This document shows, one piece after another, positions 27,300 to 34,865 of a DNA stretch of 64,000 nucleotides. This DNA is from Catenisphaera adipataccumulans (lineage in GTDB: Bacteria > Bacillota_I > Bacilli_A > Erysipelotrichales > Erysipelotrichaceae): NCBI RefSeq assembly GCF_014202755.1, contig NZ_JACHHK010000004.1, forward strand, positions 124,001 through 188,000, read 5' to 3'. Position 1 is the first letter of the stretch. The number at the start of each line of letters is the position of its first letter. The notes below the pieces were generated by a model that was given only the letters and a program-made list of their open reading frames with translations, did no database searches and was not told where the DNA came from. A program made the position numbers and the translations under genes.

Positions 27300-27459
27300 G
27301 GTCAAGGAGAACATACATTTTTCCTACACTTAGAGATAAGGGAGACCGGACGTTGCTTCTCTGTGTTGAATACCTTTGCATCGCTTAGGGATCCTAAGGT
27401 TGAGCACAGGTCACCCACCTGTACACACAGGGAAAGATCTCTGCCTCCTTGGCTTTTTT
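27300..27459 (+). ncRNA. ssrS: Structured RNA, probable 6S RNA
   Basis: No coding frame occupies this 160-base stretch. The two ends pair to close the molecule: CAAGGAG (27303-27309) with CTCCTTG (27445-27451), followed by six T residues. An inner pair AGAGAT/ATCTCT is separated from it by unpaired bases. Inner hairpins include CTTAGG-GAT-CCTAAG and ACAGGT/ACCTGT. A long rod with a central open region fits 6S RNA, which binds the housekeeping RNA polymerase. In Bacillus one 6S gene also lies next to aspS, as I recall. It is a little short for 6S RNA, and a riboswitch for the following HD gene is the main alternative. Confidence 0.6.
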
Positions 27460-27475
27460 CTATGGGAGAAAATCA

Positions 27476-28066
27476 ATGACAAATCAGGAACGTTTCAATG
27501 AAATTTTTCAGGATAAGATCAAAAGGCCGGGCAGCGAAGAGCTGTTGGCTTTTCTGAACGGCCCGCATTCGGATTTCTTTACTGCACCGGCCAGCACGCG
27601 GTTTCACGGCAATTACGAAGGCGGCTTGGTCGAGCATAGTCTGCATGTTTATGAATGCCTGACCGATTATCTGGCACGGGAACGTGTAAAGCAGATTTAT
27701 GACATGCACTACAGTGAGGATACGATCGCGACGGTAGCCTTGCTTCATGATATCTGCAAGATCAACTGCTATACGGTCGGTAAACGCAACCGGAAGATCA
27801 ACGGCAGCTGGCAGGAAGTGCCGTTTTATCAGTTCAATGATGAGATGCCGTACGGACATGGGGAAAAGAGCGTGTACATGATCACACCGTTCATGAAGCT
27901 TTCCCGTGAAGAAGCGTTTGCGATCCGTTACCATATGGGATTTTCAAATGATGATCCAAAAAACAATGTCGGATATGCGTTTGAGCATTTTCCGCTGGCG
28001 TTTGCGCTGAGCACGGCTGATATGGAAGCAACATATTTTTTGGATGAGGTGAGATCCTATGAATAG
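27476..28066 (+). CDS. HD-domain phosphohydrolase
   Basis: The 196-residue protein has the HD metal-binding pattern: EHSLHVYE, then LLHDICK with the His-Asp pair, a later HGEKS, RYHMG and a terminal STADMEATYF Asp. Such proteins hydrolyse phosphate esters of nucleotides. The sequence resembles the hydrolase part of YhaM-like proteins, but no OB domain is present. The start ATG at 27476 follows GGGAG right after the RNA terminator. Its 3' end overlaps the nitroreductase start by 8 bp. Substrate unknown. Confidence 0.8.
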   Translation: MTNQERFNEIFQDKIKRPGSEELLAFLNGPHSDFFTAPASTRFHGNYEGGLVEHSLHVYECLTDYLARERVKQIYDMHYSEDTIATVALLHDICKINCYTVGKRNRKINGSWQEVPFYQFNDEMPYGHGEKSVYMITPFMKLSREEAFAIRYHMGFSNDDPKNNVGYAFEHFPLAFALSTADMEATYFLDEVRSYE

Positions 28067-28553
28067 CATTTTTCACCGTACGAGCATCCGTCAATATAAA
28101 AATAAGCCGGTGGAAAAGGGGAAGATCATCAAACTGCTGCAGGCGGGCATGCAGGCACCTTCTGCCGGCAATCAGCAGCCGTGGCAGTTTTATCTGGTAA
28201 CCAATCCCCATGCACGGGAAGAACTGGCAGCAGCCAGTCCGTATGCGGGCTGTGCCGAAGATGCACCCTTGGTGATCGTGATCGCCATGGAAAAAGCTGT
28301 GCGCTTTGCGGAATTTGAACAGATCGATTGTGCGATGGCCGCTCAGAATATTTTATTGGAGGCCGATGCGCTGGGACTGGGCGCGGTCTTCCTGGGTCTT
28401 GCCCCGATCTATCAGCGGGTCCGCCGCGTCAATGCGATCCTGCGCCTGCCGCATACTTTGGATGCTTTCGGAATGATCGCGGTCGGCTATCCGGATGAGT
28501 ACGCCGATGCACACAGTCGGTATAATGTCGAAAAGATACATATTGTGAAGTGA
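28059..28553 (+). CDS. Nitroreductase-family flavoprotein
   Basis: The 164-residue protein matches the FMN-dependent nitroreductase family. It begins with RTSIRQYKNKPVEKGKI, followed by the FMN-contacting APSAGNQQPWQF and a late GLGAVFLGL segment. These enzymes use NAD(P)H to reduce nitro compounds, quinones or flavins; the substrate is not known. It overlaps the HD gene and is probably co-translated with it. Confidence 0.88.
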   Translation: MNSIFHRTSIRQYKNKPVEKGKIIKLLQAGMQAPSAGNQQPWQFYLVTNPHAREELAAASPYAGCAEDAPLVIVIAMEKAVRFAEFEQIDCAMAAQNILLEADALGLGAVFLGLAPIYQRVRRVNAILRLPHTLDAFGMIAVGYPDEYADAHSRYNVEKIHIVK

Positions 28554-28573
28554 TCATGCGGTCACTTTTTTTC
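28547..28573 (+). terminator. Intrinsic terminator at the nitroreductase stop
   Basis: AAGTGA (28548-28553) pairs with TCACTT (28562-28567), then a T run; the left arm contains the stop codon. Confidence 0.7.
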
Positions 28574-28583
28574 ATTTGGGCAT

Positions 28584-28607
28584 AAAAAAAGCGGATGTTC
28601 ATCCGCA
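28584..28607 (-). terminator. Intrinsic terminator after rpmB
   Basis: GCGGAT (28591-28596) pairs with ATCCGC (28601-28606); the A run at 28584-28590 becomes a U run on the leftward transcript. Confidence 0.85.
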
Positions 28608-28799
28608 TTAAATGGCATTCTTCTTTTTAAGGGTTCTCAGAGCACGGGCGCTGACGCGTACGGTCTGTTCTTTTCCGTTGATGTTCATACGAACCTTCTG
28701 CAGGTTGGCATCCCATTTGCGGCGTGAAGCACGCATAGAGTGAGAACGTTTATTTCCGTATAAAGGACCCTTACCAGATACTGCACAAACTTTTGACAT
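28608..28799 (-). CDS. rpmB: Ribosomal protein L28
   Basis: L28 is a small basic 50S protein. The 63-residue sequence starts MSKVCAVSGKGPLYGNKRSHSM and ends with the VRVSARALRTLKK segment typical of L28. Of the four cysteines found in zinc-binding L28 forms only one remains. It is a single-gene unit with its own promoter and terminator, divergent from mraY. Confidence 0.96.
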   Translation of the reverse strand: MSKVCAVSGKGPLYGNKRSHSMRASRRKWDANLQKVRMNINGKEQTVRVSARALRTLKKKNAI

Positions 28800-28841
28800 C
28801 TTGTGGCCTCCTTACTTTTCATGTTACGCAATCGCTTAATT

Positions 28842-28870
28842 ATCTTATCATGAGAGGAAATTGTTTTCAA
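28842..28870 (-). promoter_or_regulatory. Promoter for rpmB
   Basis: On the minus strand TTGAAA (28865-28870), a 17-bp spacer and TAAGAT (28842-28847) precede rpmB. Confidence 0.6.
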
Positions 28871-28903
28871 GCGAAAGTTGATATTTGTGTAAATATAGTT
28901 TCA

Positions 28904-28912
28904 TGATATAAT
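28904..28912 (+). promoter_or_regulatory. Extended -10 promoter for mraY-murD-uppP
   Basis: TGATATAAT is an extended -10 element (TGn plus perfect TATAAT) about 25 bp before the mraY ATG. The -35 is weak (TTTGTG at 28884-28889). Confidence 0.6.
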
Positions 28913-28936
28913 ATTTCAGTTGAATGGAGCGATAAG

Positions 28937-29914
28937 ATGTTTGATCACAAAGTTTTATATATTGTCGGATTTCTGCTGAGCGTCGGCTGCATGCTTGCGA
29001 TCATGCCGCGGCTGATCGCCTATCTGCATAAAATTAATTTCGGTCAGACCGAACGCGAAGAAGGACTGGCCAGCCACAAGAAGAAAAACGGGACGCCGAC
29101 GATGGGCGGCATTGCTTTTATCCTGGTGCCGGTCATCTTGTATTTATTGTTTGCTGTTATCGGATTCTTTCCGCTGGATACCAATATCGGGATCATCCTG
29201 CTGGCATATCTAGGGTATGGACTGATTGGTTTTATTGATGACTATATCATTGTTGTTAAGAAAGATAATACCGGACTGAAACCATGGGTAAAATTTTTGA
29301 TGCAGTCGGTATTGGCGGTTGCCTTCTTTCTATTATACGCATCCCGGGAACCGATGGATATCTGGATCCCGATCGCCAATATTCGGCTGAATCTGGGTAA
29401 TTTCTATTTTATCCTGGTGTTCCTGATGTTCACGGCCGAAACCAATGCGGTCAATCTGACCGACGGATTGGATGGTCTTTGTGCCGGGCAGATGATCATT
29501 GCCTTGGTGCCGTTCTTTATTTTCTCGATCCGGCAGGGGTTTGACAATATTGCTTTTCTGATCATCATCGTGATCGGGGCGCTTTTAGGCTATTTGCGGT
29601 TCAATAAACATCCTGCACAGATCTTTATGGGGGATACCGGTTCTTTGGCCTTAGGCGGCTTTATATCGGCTGTGGCGATGGTTTTAAAACAGGAAATACT
29701 GCTGGTTTTGATCGGCGGAGTATTTGTGGCCGAAGTGCTGAGCGTTGTCATTCAGGTCACACATTATAAGCGGACGCATAAACGGATCTTCCGTATGGCG
29801 CCGCTGCATCATCATTTTGAAAAAGGCGGCATGCCGGAAACACAGGTGGTCCATCGTTTCTGGTTTGCCGGTGTGATCTTATCCGCATTGGGCTTATGGT
29901 TAGGAGTGATGTAG
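28937..29914 (+). CDS. mraY: Phospho-N-acetylmuramoyl-pentapeptide-transferase
   Basis: MraY attaches UDP-MurNAc-pentapeptide to undecaprenyl phosphate, making lipid I at the cytoplasmic membrane. The 325-residue protein has about ten membrane segments. Family motifs are KKNGTPTMGGIAF, FIDDYI, NLTDGLDGL, FMGDTGSLALGG and HHHFEKGGMPE. It is followed one base later by murD. The rest of a classical division-and-wall cluster (ftsW, murG) is not here; uppP follows instead. Confidence 0.96.
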   Translation: MFDHKVLYIVGFLLSVGCMLAIMPRLIAYLHKINFGQTEREEGLASHKKKNGTPTMGGIAFILVPVILYLLFAVIGFFPLDTNIGIILLAYLGYGLIGFIDDYIIVVKKDNTGLKPWVKFLMQSVLAVAFFLLYASREPMDIWIPIANIRLNLGNFYFILVFLMFTAETNAVNLTDGLDGLCAGQMIIALVPFFIFSIRQGFDNIAFLIIIVIGALLGYLRFNKHPAQIFMGDTGSLALGGFISAVAMVLKQEILLVLIGGVFVAEVLSVVIQVTHYKRTHKRIFRMAPLHHHFEKGGMPETQVVHRFWFAGVILSALGLWLGVM

Positions 29915-29915
29915 C

Positions 29916-31238
29916 ATGAAAACAGTCCTGGTGATCGGTGCTGCCCGCAGCGGCATCGCTGTAAGTAAATTGTTAATGAAGCATGATTATCAAGTGCTCT
30001 TAACCGATATGAAAGAGGTCCCGGAAAAAACCGAGCTGGAACAAGCCGGCATTCAAGTGTATGACGGCGGCCATCCGGATGAGCTGAAACGGACCGATTA
30101 TGCCTTTGTCGTCAAAAATCCGGGCATCCGTTATCAGGTGCCGTTTGTGCATTATTTCGTGGAACACCACGTGCCGATCTATACGGAAATTGAGATTGCC
30201 TACCGGTATGCCCCGGAATTTACTTTCGCGGCCGTGACCGGAACCGACGGCAAGACCACGGTCACAACGATGCTGCACTTGATGTTAGAGAAAAAAGCCC
30301 CGAGCCTGGCAGCCGGCAATATTGGTATTCCGCTCAGTGAGCAGGTTTTACAAAGCGACGGCACCAAAAAAGATGTGGCCATTGAGCTGAGCAACTTCCA
30401 GCTGCTCGGAGTGGATACCTTCAGGCCGCATGTATCGGTGGTCACCAATTTGGCGCCGGATCATCTGGATTATATGGATACCTTGGAAGATTACTACCGC
30501 TCCAAGATGAATATCTATAAGAATGAAACCAAAGACGATTATTTCATCCGCAATGTCGATGATGAAAACATCATGAAATATGCACAGAATATTCCATGTA
30601 CGGTCATTGATTTTTCTTTAAAACGGGATGATGTCGATTTATACCGCAAAGGGCATTATGCCTACTATCACGATATCTGTCTGTTTGATACGGATACATT
30701 GAAGATCGTCGGGGATTTTAACTGCGGTGATGCGATGATGGCTGCATGTATGGCCTATCTCATGGGCGTCGATGTCAAAGATATTCAGGATGTCATCGAG
30801 CATTTCAAAGGGGTCGAGCACCGGATCGAATATGTGGAAACCATCAACGGTGTACGCATCTACAACGATACGAAGGCGACCAATACCCACAGTGCCTGTG
30901 CAGCGCTGAGCGCATTTGATAAAAACGTGATCCTGCTGTGCGGCGGGAAAGACAAGCACATTTCCTTCGATGATATGAAGCAGTTTGATCAGGAGGTCAA
31001 ATACTGTATCTCATTCGGAGAGACAAAGAACCATTTCAAATCGATCTTCACACATTGGAAAGCCGTCGAGACCATGGAGGAAGCCCTGAAGGAAGCACTC
31101 AAGATGGCCGAACCGGGTGATACCATCCTGTTAAGTCCGGCATGTTCCAGTTTTGACCAGTTTAAGAACTATGAAGTCCGCGGAGAGATCTTTAAGGACT
31201 TGGTTCACAAATATGCCGAAGCAGAAAGAGAGGACTAA
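29916..31238 (+). CDS. murD: UDP-N-acetylmuramoylalanine--D-glutamate ligase
   Basis: MurD adds D-Glu to UDP-MurNAc-L-Ala. The 440-residue protein has the N-terminal nucleotide-binding start VLVIGAARSGIAVSKLL, the ATP loop VTGTDGKTT (Asp in place of the common Asn), NLAPDHLDYM, and the C-terminal NDTKATN and LSPACSSFDQF motifs. It lies between mraY and uppP in one operon. Confidence 0.95.
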   Translation: MKTVLVIGAARSGIAVSKLLMKHDYQVLLTDMKEVPEKTELEQAGIQVYDGGHPDELKRTDYAFVVKNPGIRYQVPFVHYFVEHHVPIYTEIEIAYRYAPEFTFAAVTGTDGKTTVTTMLHLMLEKKAPSLAAGNIGIPLSEQVLQSDGTKKDVAIELSNFQLLGVDTFRPHVSVVTNLAPDHLDYMDTLEDYYRSKMNIYKNETKDDYFIRNVDDENIMKYAQNIPCTVIDFSLKRDDVDLYRKGHYAYYHDICLFDTDTLKIVGDFNCGDAMMAACMAYLMGVDVKDIQDVIEHFKGVEHRIEYVETINGVRIYNDTKATNTHSACAALSAFDKNVILLCGGKDKHISFDDMKQFDQEVKYCISFGETKNHFKSIFTHWKAVETMEEALKEALKMAEPGDTILLSPACSSFDQFKNYEVRGEIFKDLVHKYAEAERED

Positions 31239-31241
31239 TCC

Positions 31242-32066
31242 ATGAGCTTTATCGCTGATTTGATCAAAACCATTCTCCTGGGAATCATTCAAGGTATTAC
31301 GGAATGGCTGCCCATCAGCAGTACCGGCCACTTGATCATTTTCAACAGTATTTGGCCGCTTTTACCCCCGGAATTTTTCGAAGTCTTTAAAGTCGTTATT
31401 CAGTTCGGCAGTATCTTGGCCGTTTGTGTTCTGTATTTCCATCGGCTGAATCCGTGGGATAAAAAGAAAACACCGGAGAAAAAGAAAGAAACGTTTGAAC
31501 TGTGGGGCAAAGTCATCATTGGTGTGATCCCAGCCTGTATTTTAGGGTTTTTGTTCGATAATATCATCGAAGATTATTTATCAGCCAATTTTGTCATTGC
31601 CGTCACGCTGATCGCATATGGTATTATTTTTATTGTTGTTTCCAATCATCCCAAGCGGCCGACGATCAAACATGTCAAAGATCTCGATTATAAAACAGCC
31701 TTTGAGATCGGCTGCTTCCAGTGTCTGGCATTGATTCCAGGTACGTCCCGCAGCGGTGCGACGATCTTAGGCGGTCTGTATGAAGGCTGCAGCCGGACCG
31801 TTGCCAGTGAGTTCAGTTTCTTCCTGGCGATCCCGGTGATGCTCGGGGCCAGCGTTCTGAAAATTGTGAAGTTCCTGATCGGTTCGGGTTCTTTTACCGG
31901 TACGCAGATCATCCTGCTGATCGTAGGAACCTTGGTTTCCTTTATTGTCAGTATGTTCTCGATCCGGGCCTTGCTGAATTACGTGAAAAAGCATGACTTC
32001 CGCTCTTTCGGTATTTACCGTATCGTTCTGGGTGTGATCGTCATCCTGCTGTTTTATATCTTATAA
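31242..32066 (+). CDS. uppP: Undecaprenyl-diphosphatase
   Basis: UppP (BacA) removes a phosphate from undecaprenyl pyrophosphate to recycle the lipid carrier. The 274-residue membrane protein has both active-site motifs: EWLPISSTGHLI near the N-terminus and PGTSRSGATILGG in the middle. It follows murD by 3 bp, so lipid I synthesis, MurD and carrier recycling share a transcript. Overproduction of this family is known to raise bacitracin tolerance. Confidence 0.95.
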   Translation: MSFIADLIKTILLGIIQGITEWLPISSTGHLIIFNSIWPLLPPEFFEVFKVVIQFGSILAVCVLYFHRLNPWDKKKTPEKKKETFELWGKVIIGVIPACILGFLFDNIIEDYLSANFVIAVTLIAYGIIFIVVSNHPKRPTIKHVKDLDYKTAFEIGCFQCLALIPGTSRSGATILGGLYEGCSRTVASEFSFFLAIPVMLGASVLKIVKFLIGSGSFTGTQIILLIVGTLVSFIVSMFSIRALLNYVKKHDFRSFGIYRIVLGVIVILLFYIL

Positions 32067-32094
32067 AAAAGGAGCGGATCTTCCGCTCCTTTCC
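32065..32094. terminator. Bidirectional terminator between uppP and gldA
   Basis: AGGAGCGGA (32070-32078) pairs with TCCGCTCCT (32082-32090) with A residues on the left and T-rich sequence on the right, so it can serve both converging genes. Confidence 0.8.
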
Positions 32095-33198
32095 TTATTT
32101 CAGAAAACTCAATGCCTGACGTCCGTAGGCATCGGCTGCATAAATGGCGTTCTTGACCAGTTCCGGTGTAACTTCAAACGGCATATTGTGAATGGTGTCG
32201 TTTTCCGCACAAGCTGCCTTGGCGACGGCCATGATCTTTTCTGGGGAGGCATTCTCGATGCCGAGCTGCTTCAATGTGACCGGCAGACCGAGCTGAACGC
32301 AGAAGTCCAGGATCTCATCCAGTTCATCGGCATCTACATCTTCCATGACCAGCTGCGTCAAGGTACCGAAGGCAACCTTTTCGCCATGATACATCAAGTG
32401 GCAGTCTTCCAAAACGGTCAGTCCGTTATGGATGGCATGGGCACCGGCTAATCCGGCACTTTCAAAACCGATGCCGGAAAGCAGGGTATTGGCTTCGATG
32501 ATTTTTTCCACGGCCGGTGTGCAGGCACCCGCTTCCAGTGCGATCTTCGCTTTGATGCCGTTTTCCATCAACGTATCGAAGCAAAGCTCCGCCATGGCCA
32601 TTGCAGCCTGCGTCACTTTGCCGCCGGCACAAGTCAGTGCATCACTGCGTTGGCAGGCACGGGCCTCAAAATAGGTTGCCAATGCATCGCCCATTCCGGA
32701 AACCGTCAGACGGACCGGCGATTTGGAAATGATGGTCGTATCCATCATGACCAGGTTTGGGTTGGCTTTCAGATATAAGTAATCCTCAAATTGTCCTTGA
32801 TCGGTATAGATGACGGACAAGGCACTGCACGGGGCATCGGTCGATGCGATGGTCGGACAGATGATGACCGGATGATCGGTATAGTAGGCAACGGCTTTCG
32901 CGGTATCAAAGATCTTGCCGCCGCCGATGCCGATGATGACATCGCATTGTTTTTCGCGGACCACGCCTTCTAAACGCTTGATTTCGGTCATGCAGCATTC
33001 GCCGTTGAAATAATCGAAGACAAAATCCATCTTTGCATCCGCAAACGATGCTTCGATCTGCTCGCCGCTGCGTTTATAACCGCCGCGACTGATAATGATG
33101 AGCGCTTTGTTTCCATATCGTTTGGCATATTCACCGACATGGTTCATTTCGCCCGGGCCCTGGACATAGCGGCTGGGGCTGATAAAGATTTTTGACAT
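32095..33198 (-). CDS. gldA: Glycerol dehydrogenase
   Basis: GldA is a metal-dependent NAD enzyme converting glycerol and dihydroxyacetone. The 367-residue protein has the NAD loop GIGGGKIFDTAKAVA, the family PTIASTDAPCSALSVIY block, and zinc ligands in SGMGDALATYFEA (Asp), GAHAIHNGL (His) and YHGEKVAFG (His). It is transcribed alone from an extended -10 promoter with a strong AGGAGG site. Related diols could also be substrates. Confidence 0.93.
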   Translation of the reverse strand: MSKIFISPSRYVQGPGEMNHVGEYAKRYGNKALIIISRGGYKRSGEQIEASFADAKMDFVFDYFNGECCMTEIKRLEGVVREKQCDVIIGIGGGKIFDTAKAVAYYTDHPVIICPTIASTDAPCSALSVIYTDQGQFEDYLYLKANPNLVMMDTTIISKSPVRLTVSGMGDALATYFEARACQRSDALTCAGGKVTQAAMAMAELCFDTLMENGIKAKIALEAGACTPAVEKIIEANTLLSGIGFESAGLAGAHAIHNGLTVLEDCHLMYHGEKVAFGTLTQLVMEDVDADELDEILDFCVQLGLPVTLKQLGIENASPEKIMAVAKAACAENDTIHNMPFEVTPELVKNAIYAADAYGRQALSFLK

Positions 33199-33229
33199 AA
33201 CGATTCCTCCTTTGTTACTTATTTCACAT

Positions 33230-33238
33230 ATTATAACA
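33230..33238 (-). promoter_or_regulatory. Extended -10 promoter for gldA
   Basis: On the minus strand TGTTATAAT gives a TGn plus a perfect TATAAT, about 30 bp before the gldA start. No good -35 is seen; its expected position falls in the trpS terminator. Confidence 0.5.
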
Positions 33239-33245
33239 TGGATAA

Positions 33246-33270
33246 GAAAAAAGGTATCGAAGGATACCTA
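33246..33270 (-). terminator. Intrinsic terminator at the trpS stop
   Basis: The arms 33252-33258 and 33263-33269 pair around a 4-base loop, and the A run at 33247-33252 is a U run in the leftward transcript. The hairpin includes the trpS stop codon. Confidence 0.8.
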
Positions 33271-34257
33271 TTTCGTGATCGTAAAGCCGACTTTTTTGTA
33301 GACTTTGCGGATTTTTTTGTTTGCGATGTAATTGGCTTTTTCCGCACCGTTCTGTAAGACTTCGTTGATTTGTCCGCTGGCCATGATGTCTTTGTATCTG
33401 GCCTGCAGATCGGTCAGGAAATCGAAAACGGTTTGGCCGATGGCTTTTTTCAGTTCGCCGTAGCCTTTGCCTTCAAAACGGGCAACGATGCTTTCAATGG
33501 ATTCTCCGGTCAATGCGGATTCAATGGTCAGCAAGTTGGCGATGCCGGGCTGATTTTCCGGATCATATTGAATGATACCGACGGAATCCGTGACGGCAGA
33601 CATGATCTTTTTGCGGGCTGCAGCCGGCGGATCAAGCAGATCGATGGTGCCTTTGGGATTTTCCTCTGATTTACTCATCTTTTTGGTCGGATCCTGCAGG
33701 GAATAAATTTTTTGTCCGACAGTGGTCATCAGCGGTTCCGGCAGCACGAAGGTGTCGCTGTAGCGATTGTTGAAACGTTCAGCCAGATCGCGGGTCAGTT
33801 CCACATGCTGCTTCTGGTCAATACCGACCGGCACGTATTTAGGATCATACAGCAGGATATCTGCTGCCATCAGGCAGGGATACGTAAATAAACCAGCGGT
33901 GATCCCGGTTTCGCCGTTGGCGGTCTTACTTTTGTACTGCGTCATGCGCTGCAGTTCGCCCATATAGGACATACAAGTCATGACCCAGCCAAGTTTCGCA
34001 TGAGCATCCACATCACTTTGTAAAAAGAGGGTCGTCTTTTCCGGGTCGATGCCGCTGGCTAGATACAAGGCAATCAGATCTTTCGTATTCTGCCGGAGCT
34101 CTTTGGCCTCGATCGGTACCGTAATGGCATGTTCATTGGCAATAAAGATGTACATTTCGTATTCGTCCTGAAATTTGACGAACTGTCGGATCGCTCCGAT
34201 ATAATTTCCGAGGGTCAGACGGCCCGTCGGTTTGATGGCACTAAGCATTCTCTCCAT
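33268..34257 (-). CDS. trpS: Tryptophanyl-tRNA synthetase
   Basis: TrpRS charges tRNA-Trp. The start is placed at the ATG 34257, which follows GGAAG and gives MERMLSAIKPTGRLTLGNYIGA and the family length of 329 residues; the open frame continues far upstream but through the spx promoter region. The HIGH-like motif is TLGNYIG and the KMSKS motif is intact (KKMSKSEENP). No T-box or trp leader is seen. It is divergent from spx. Confidence 0.95.
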   Translation of the reverse strand: MERMLSAIKPTGRLTLGNYIGAIRQFVKFQDEYEMYIFIANEHAITVPIEAKELRQNTKDLIALYLASGIDPEKTTLFLQSDVDAHAKLGWVMTCMSYMGELQRMTQYKSKTANGETGITAGLFTYPCLMAADILLYDPKYVPVGIDQKQHVELTRDLAERFNNRYSDTFVLPEPLMTTVGQKIYSLQDPTKKMSKSEENPKGTIDLLDPPAAARKKIMSAVTDSVGIIQYDPENQPGIANLLTIESALTGESIESIVARFEGKGYGELKKAIGQTVFDFLTDLQARYKDIMASGQINEVLQNGAEKANYIANKKIRKVYKKVGFTITK

Positions 34258-34295
34258 AATTGTTTCACTTCCTTTGCCTTCTATTTTACTTGCTA

Positions 34296-34323
34296 TTGAC
34301 ATTATATACAAGTGCGATATAAT
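34296..34323 (+). promoter_or_regulatory. Consensus promoter for spx, overlapping a divergent -10
   Basis: A perfect TTGACA (34296-34301), a 16-bp spacer and a perfect TATAAT (34318-34323) form the best promoter in the window. A minus-strand TATAAT (34301-34306), possibly the trpS -10, lies within it, so the two genes may compete for polymerase. Confidence 0.8.
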
Positions 34324-34353
34324 AAACTGAACACAGTAAAGGAGGTTTATAGT

Positions 34354-34854
34354 ATGGTTATTATTTATACATCTCCGGGGTGCGCAAGCTGCCGTAAAGC
34401 AAAACAATGGCTGAAAAACAACCACATCGAATTTGTGGAAAAAAACATTTTCAAAAGCATCCTGAACGAAGACGAGATCAAATACATTCTGTCCCGCAGT
34501 GAAAACGGAACCGAAGATGTGATTTCCGTTCGTTCCAAGGCTTTCCAAGCCTTAAAAAAACAGGACAAAGACATTGATGATTTATCGATGAAAGAACTGG
34601 CCCAGCTGATCCAGGAAAATCCTTCGATCCTGCGCCGGCCGATCATGATCAGTGAAAAGAGTTTCGTTGTCGGCTATGATGATGATGAGATCACGACGAT
34701 GATGACGCCGTCGATGCGCAGAGCGATCGATGACAGCTGCAACCCAAGCTGCCCGAATTACGCAGTCTGCGGCAGTGTTCGGAAAGACTGTGATGAAAAG
34801 GCCGGTCAGCTGCATTTGGAAACACAAAATGAAAAGACTCGCATTCCTGCGTAG
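34354..34854 (+). CDS. spx: Spx-family transcriptional regulator with C-terminal Cys tail
   Basis: Spx binds the RNA polymerase alpha C-terminal domain and redirects transcription under thiol stress. The start ATG 34354 follows AAAGGAGG. The CxxC redox switch is Cys10-Cys13 in SPGCASCRKA, and the ILRRPIMISEKSFVVGYDDDEI block is typical of Spx. The usual length is about 130 residues; this one has 166, with an extra tail carrying four cysteines (129, 133, 139, 146; pattern C-x3-C-x5-C-x6-C). The tail could bind metal or act as a second redox sensor. It has a strong own promoter. Confidence 0.88.
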   Translation: MVIIYTSPGCASCRKAKQWLKNNHIEFVEKNIFKSILNEDEIKYILSRSENGTEDVISVRSKAFQALKKQDKDIDDLSMKELAQLIQENPSILRRPIMISEKSFVVGYDDDEITTMMTPSMRRAIDDSCNPSCPNYAVCGSVRKDCDEKAGQLHLETQNEKTRIPA

Positions 34855-34864
34855 TCTTTTTTTG
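34832..34864 (+). terminator. Intrinsic terminator at the spx stop
   Basis: AAAAGACT plus CGCA (34832-34843) pairs with TGCG, a bulged T, and AGTCTTTT (34848-34860), with T residues to 34864. Confidence 0.75.
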
Positions 34865-34865
34865 T

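Noticed and set aside
27300-27459. SRP RNA or tmRNA
   Set aside because: The SRP helix 8 core (GGUCAGG...GGAAGG...AGCAG) and tmRNA tRNA-like ends are absent.
34258-34548. N-terminal extension of TrpRS
   Set aside because: It reads through the divergent spx promoter region, and TrpRS normally starts at the MERMLSAIKP position.
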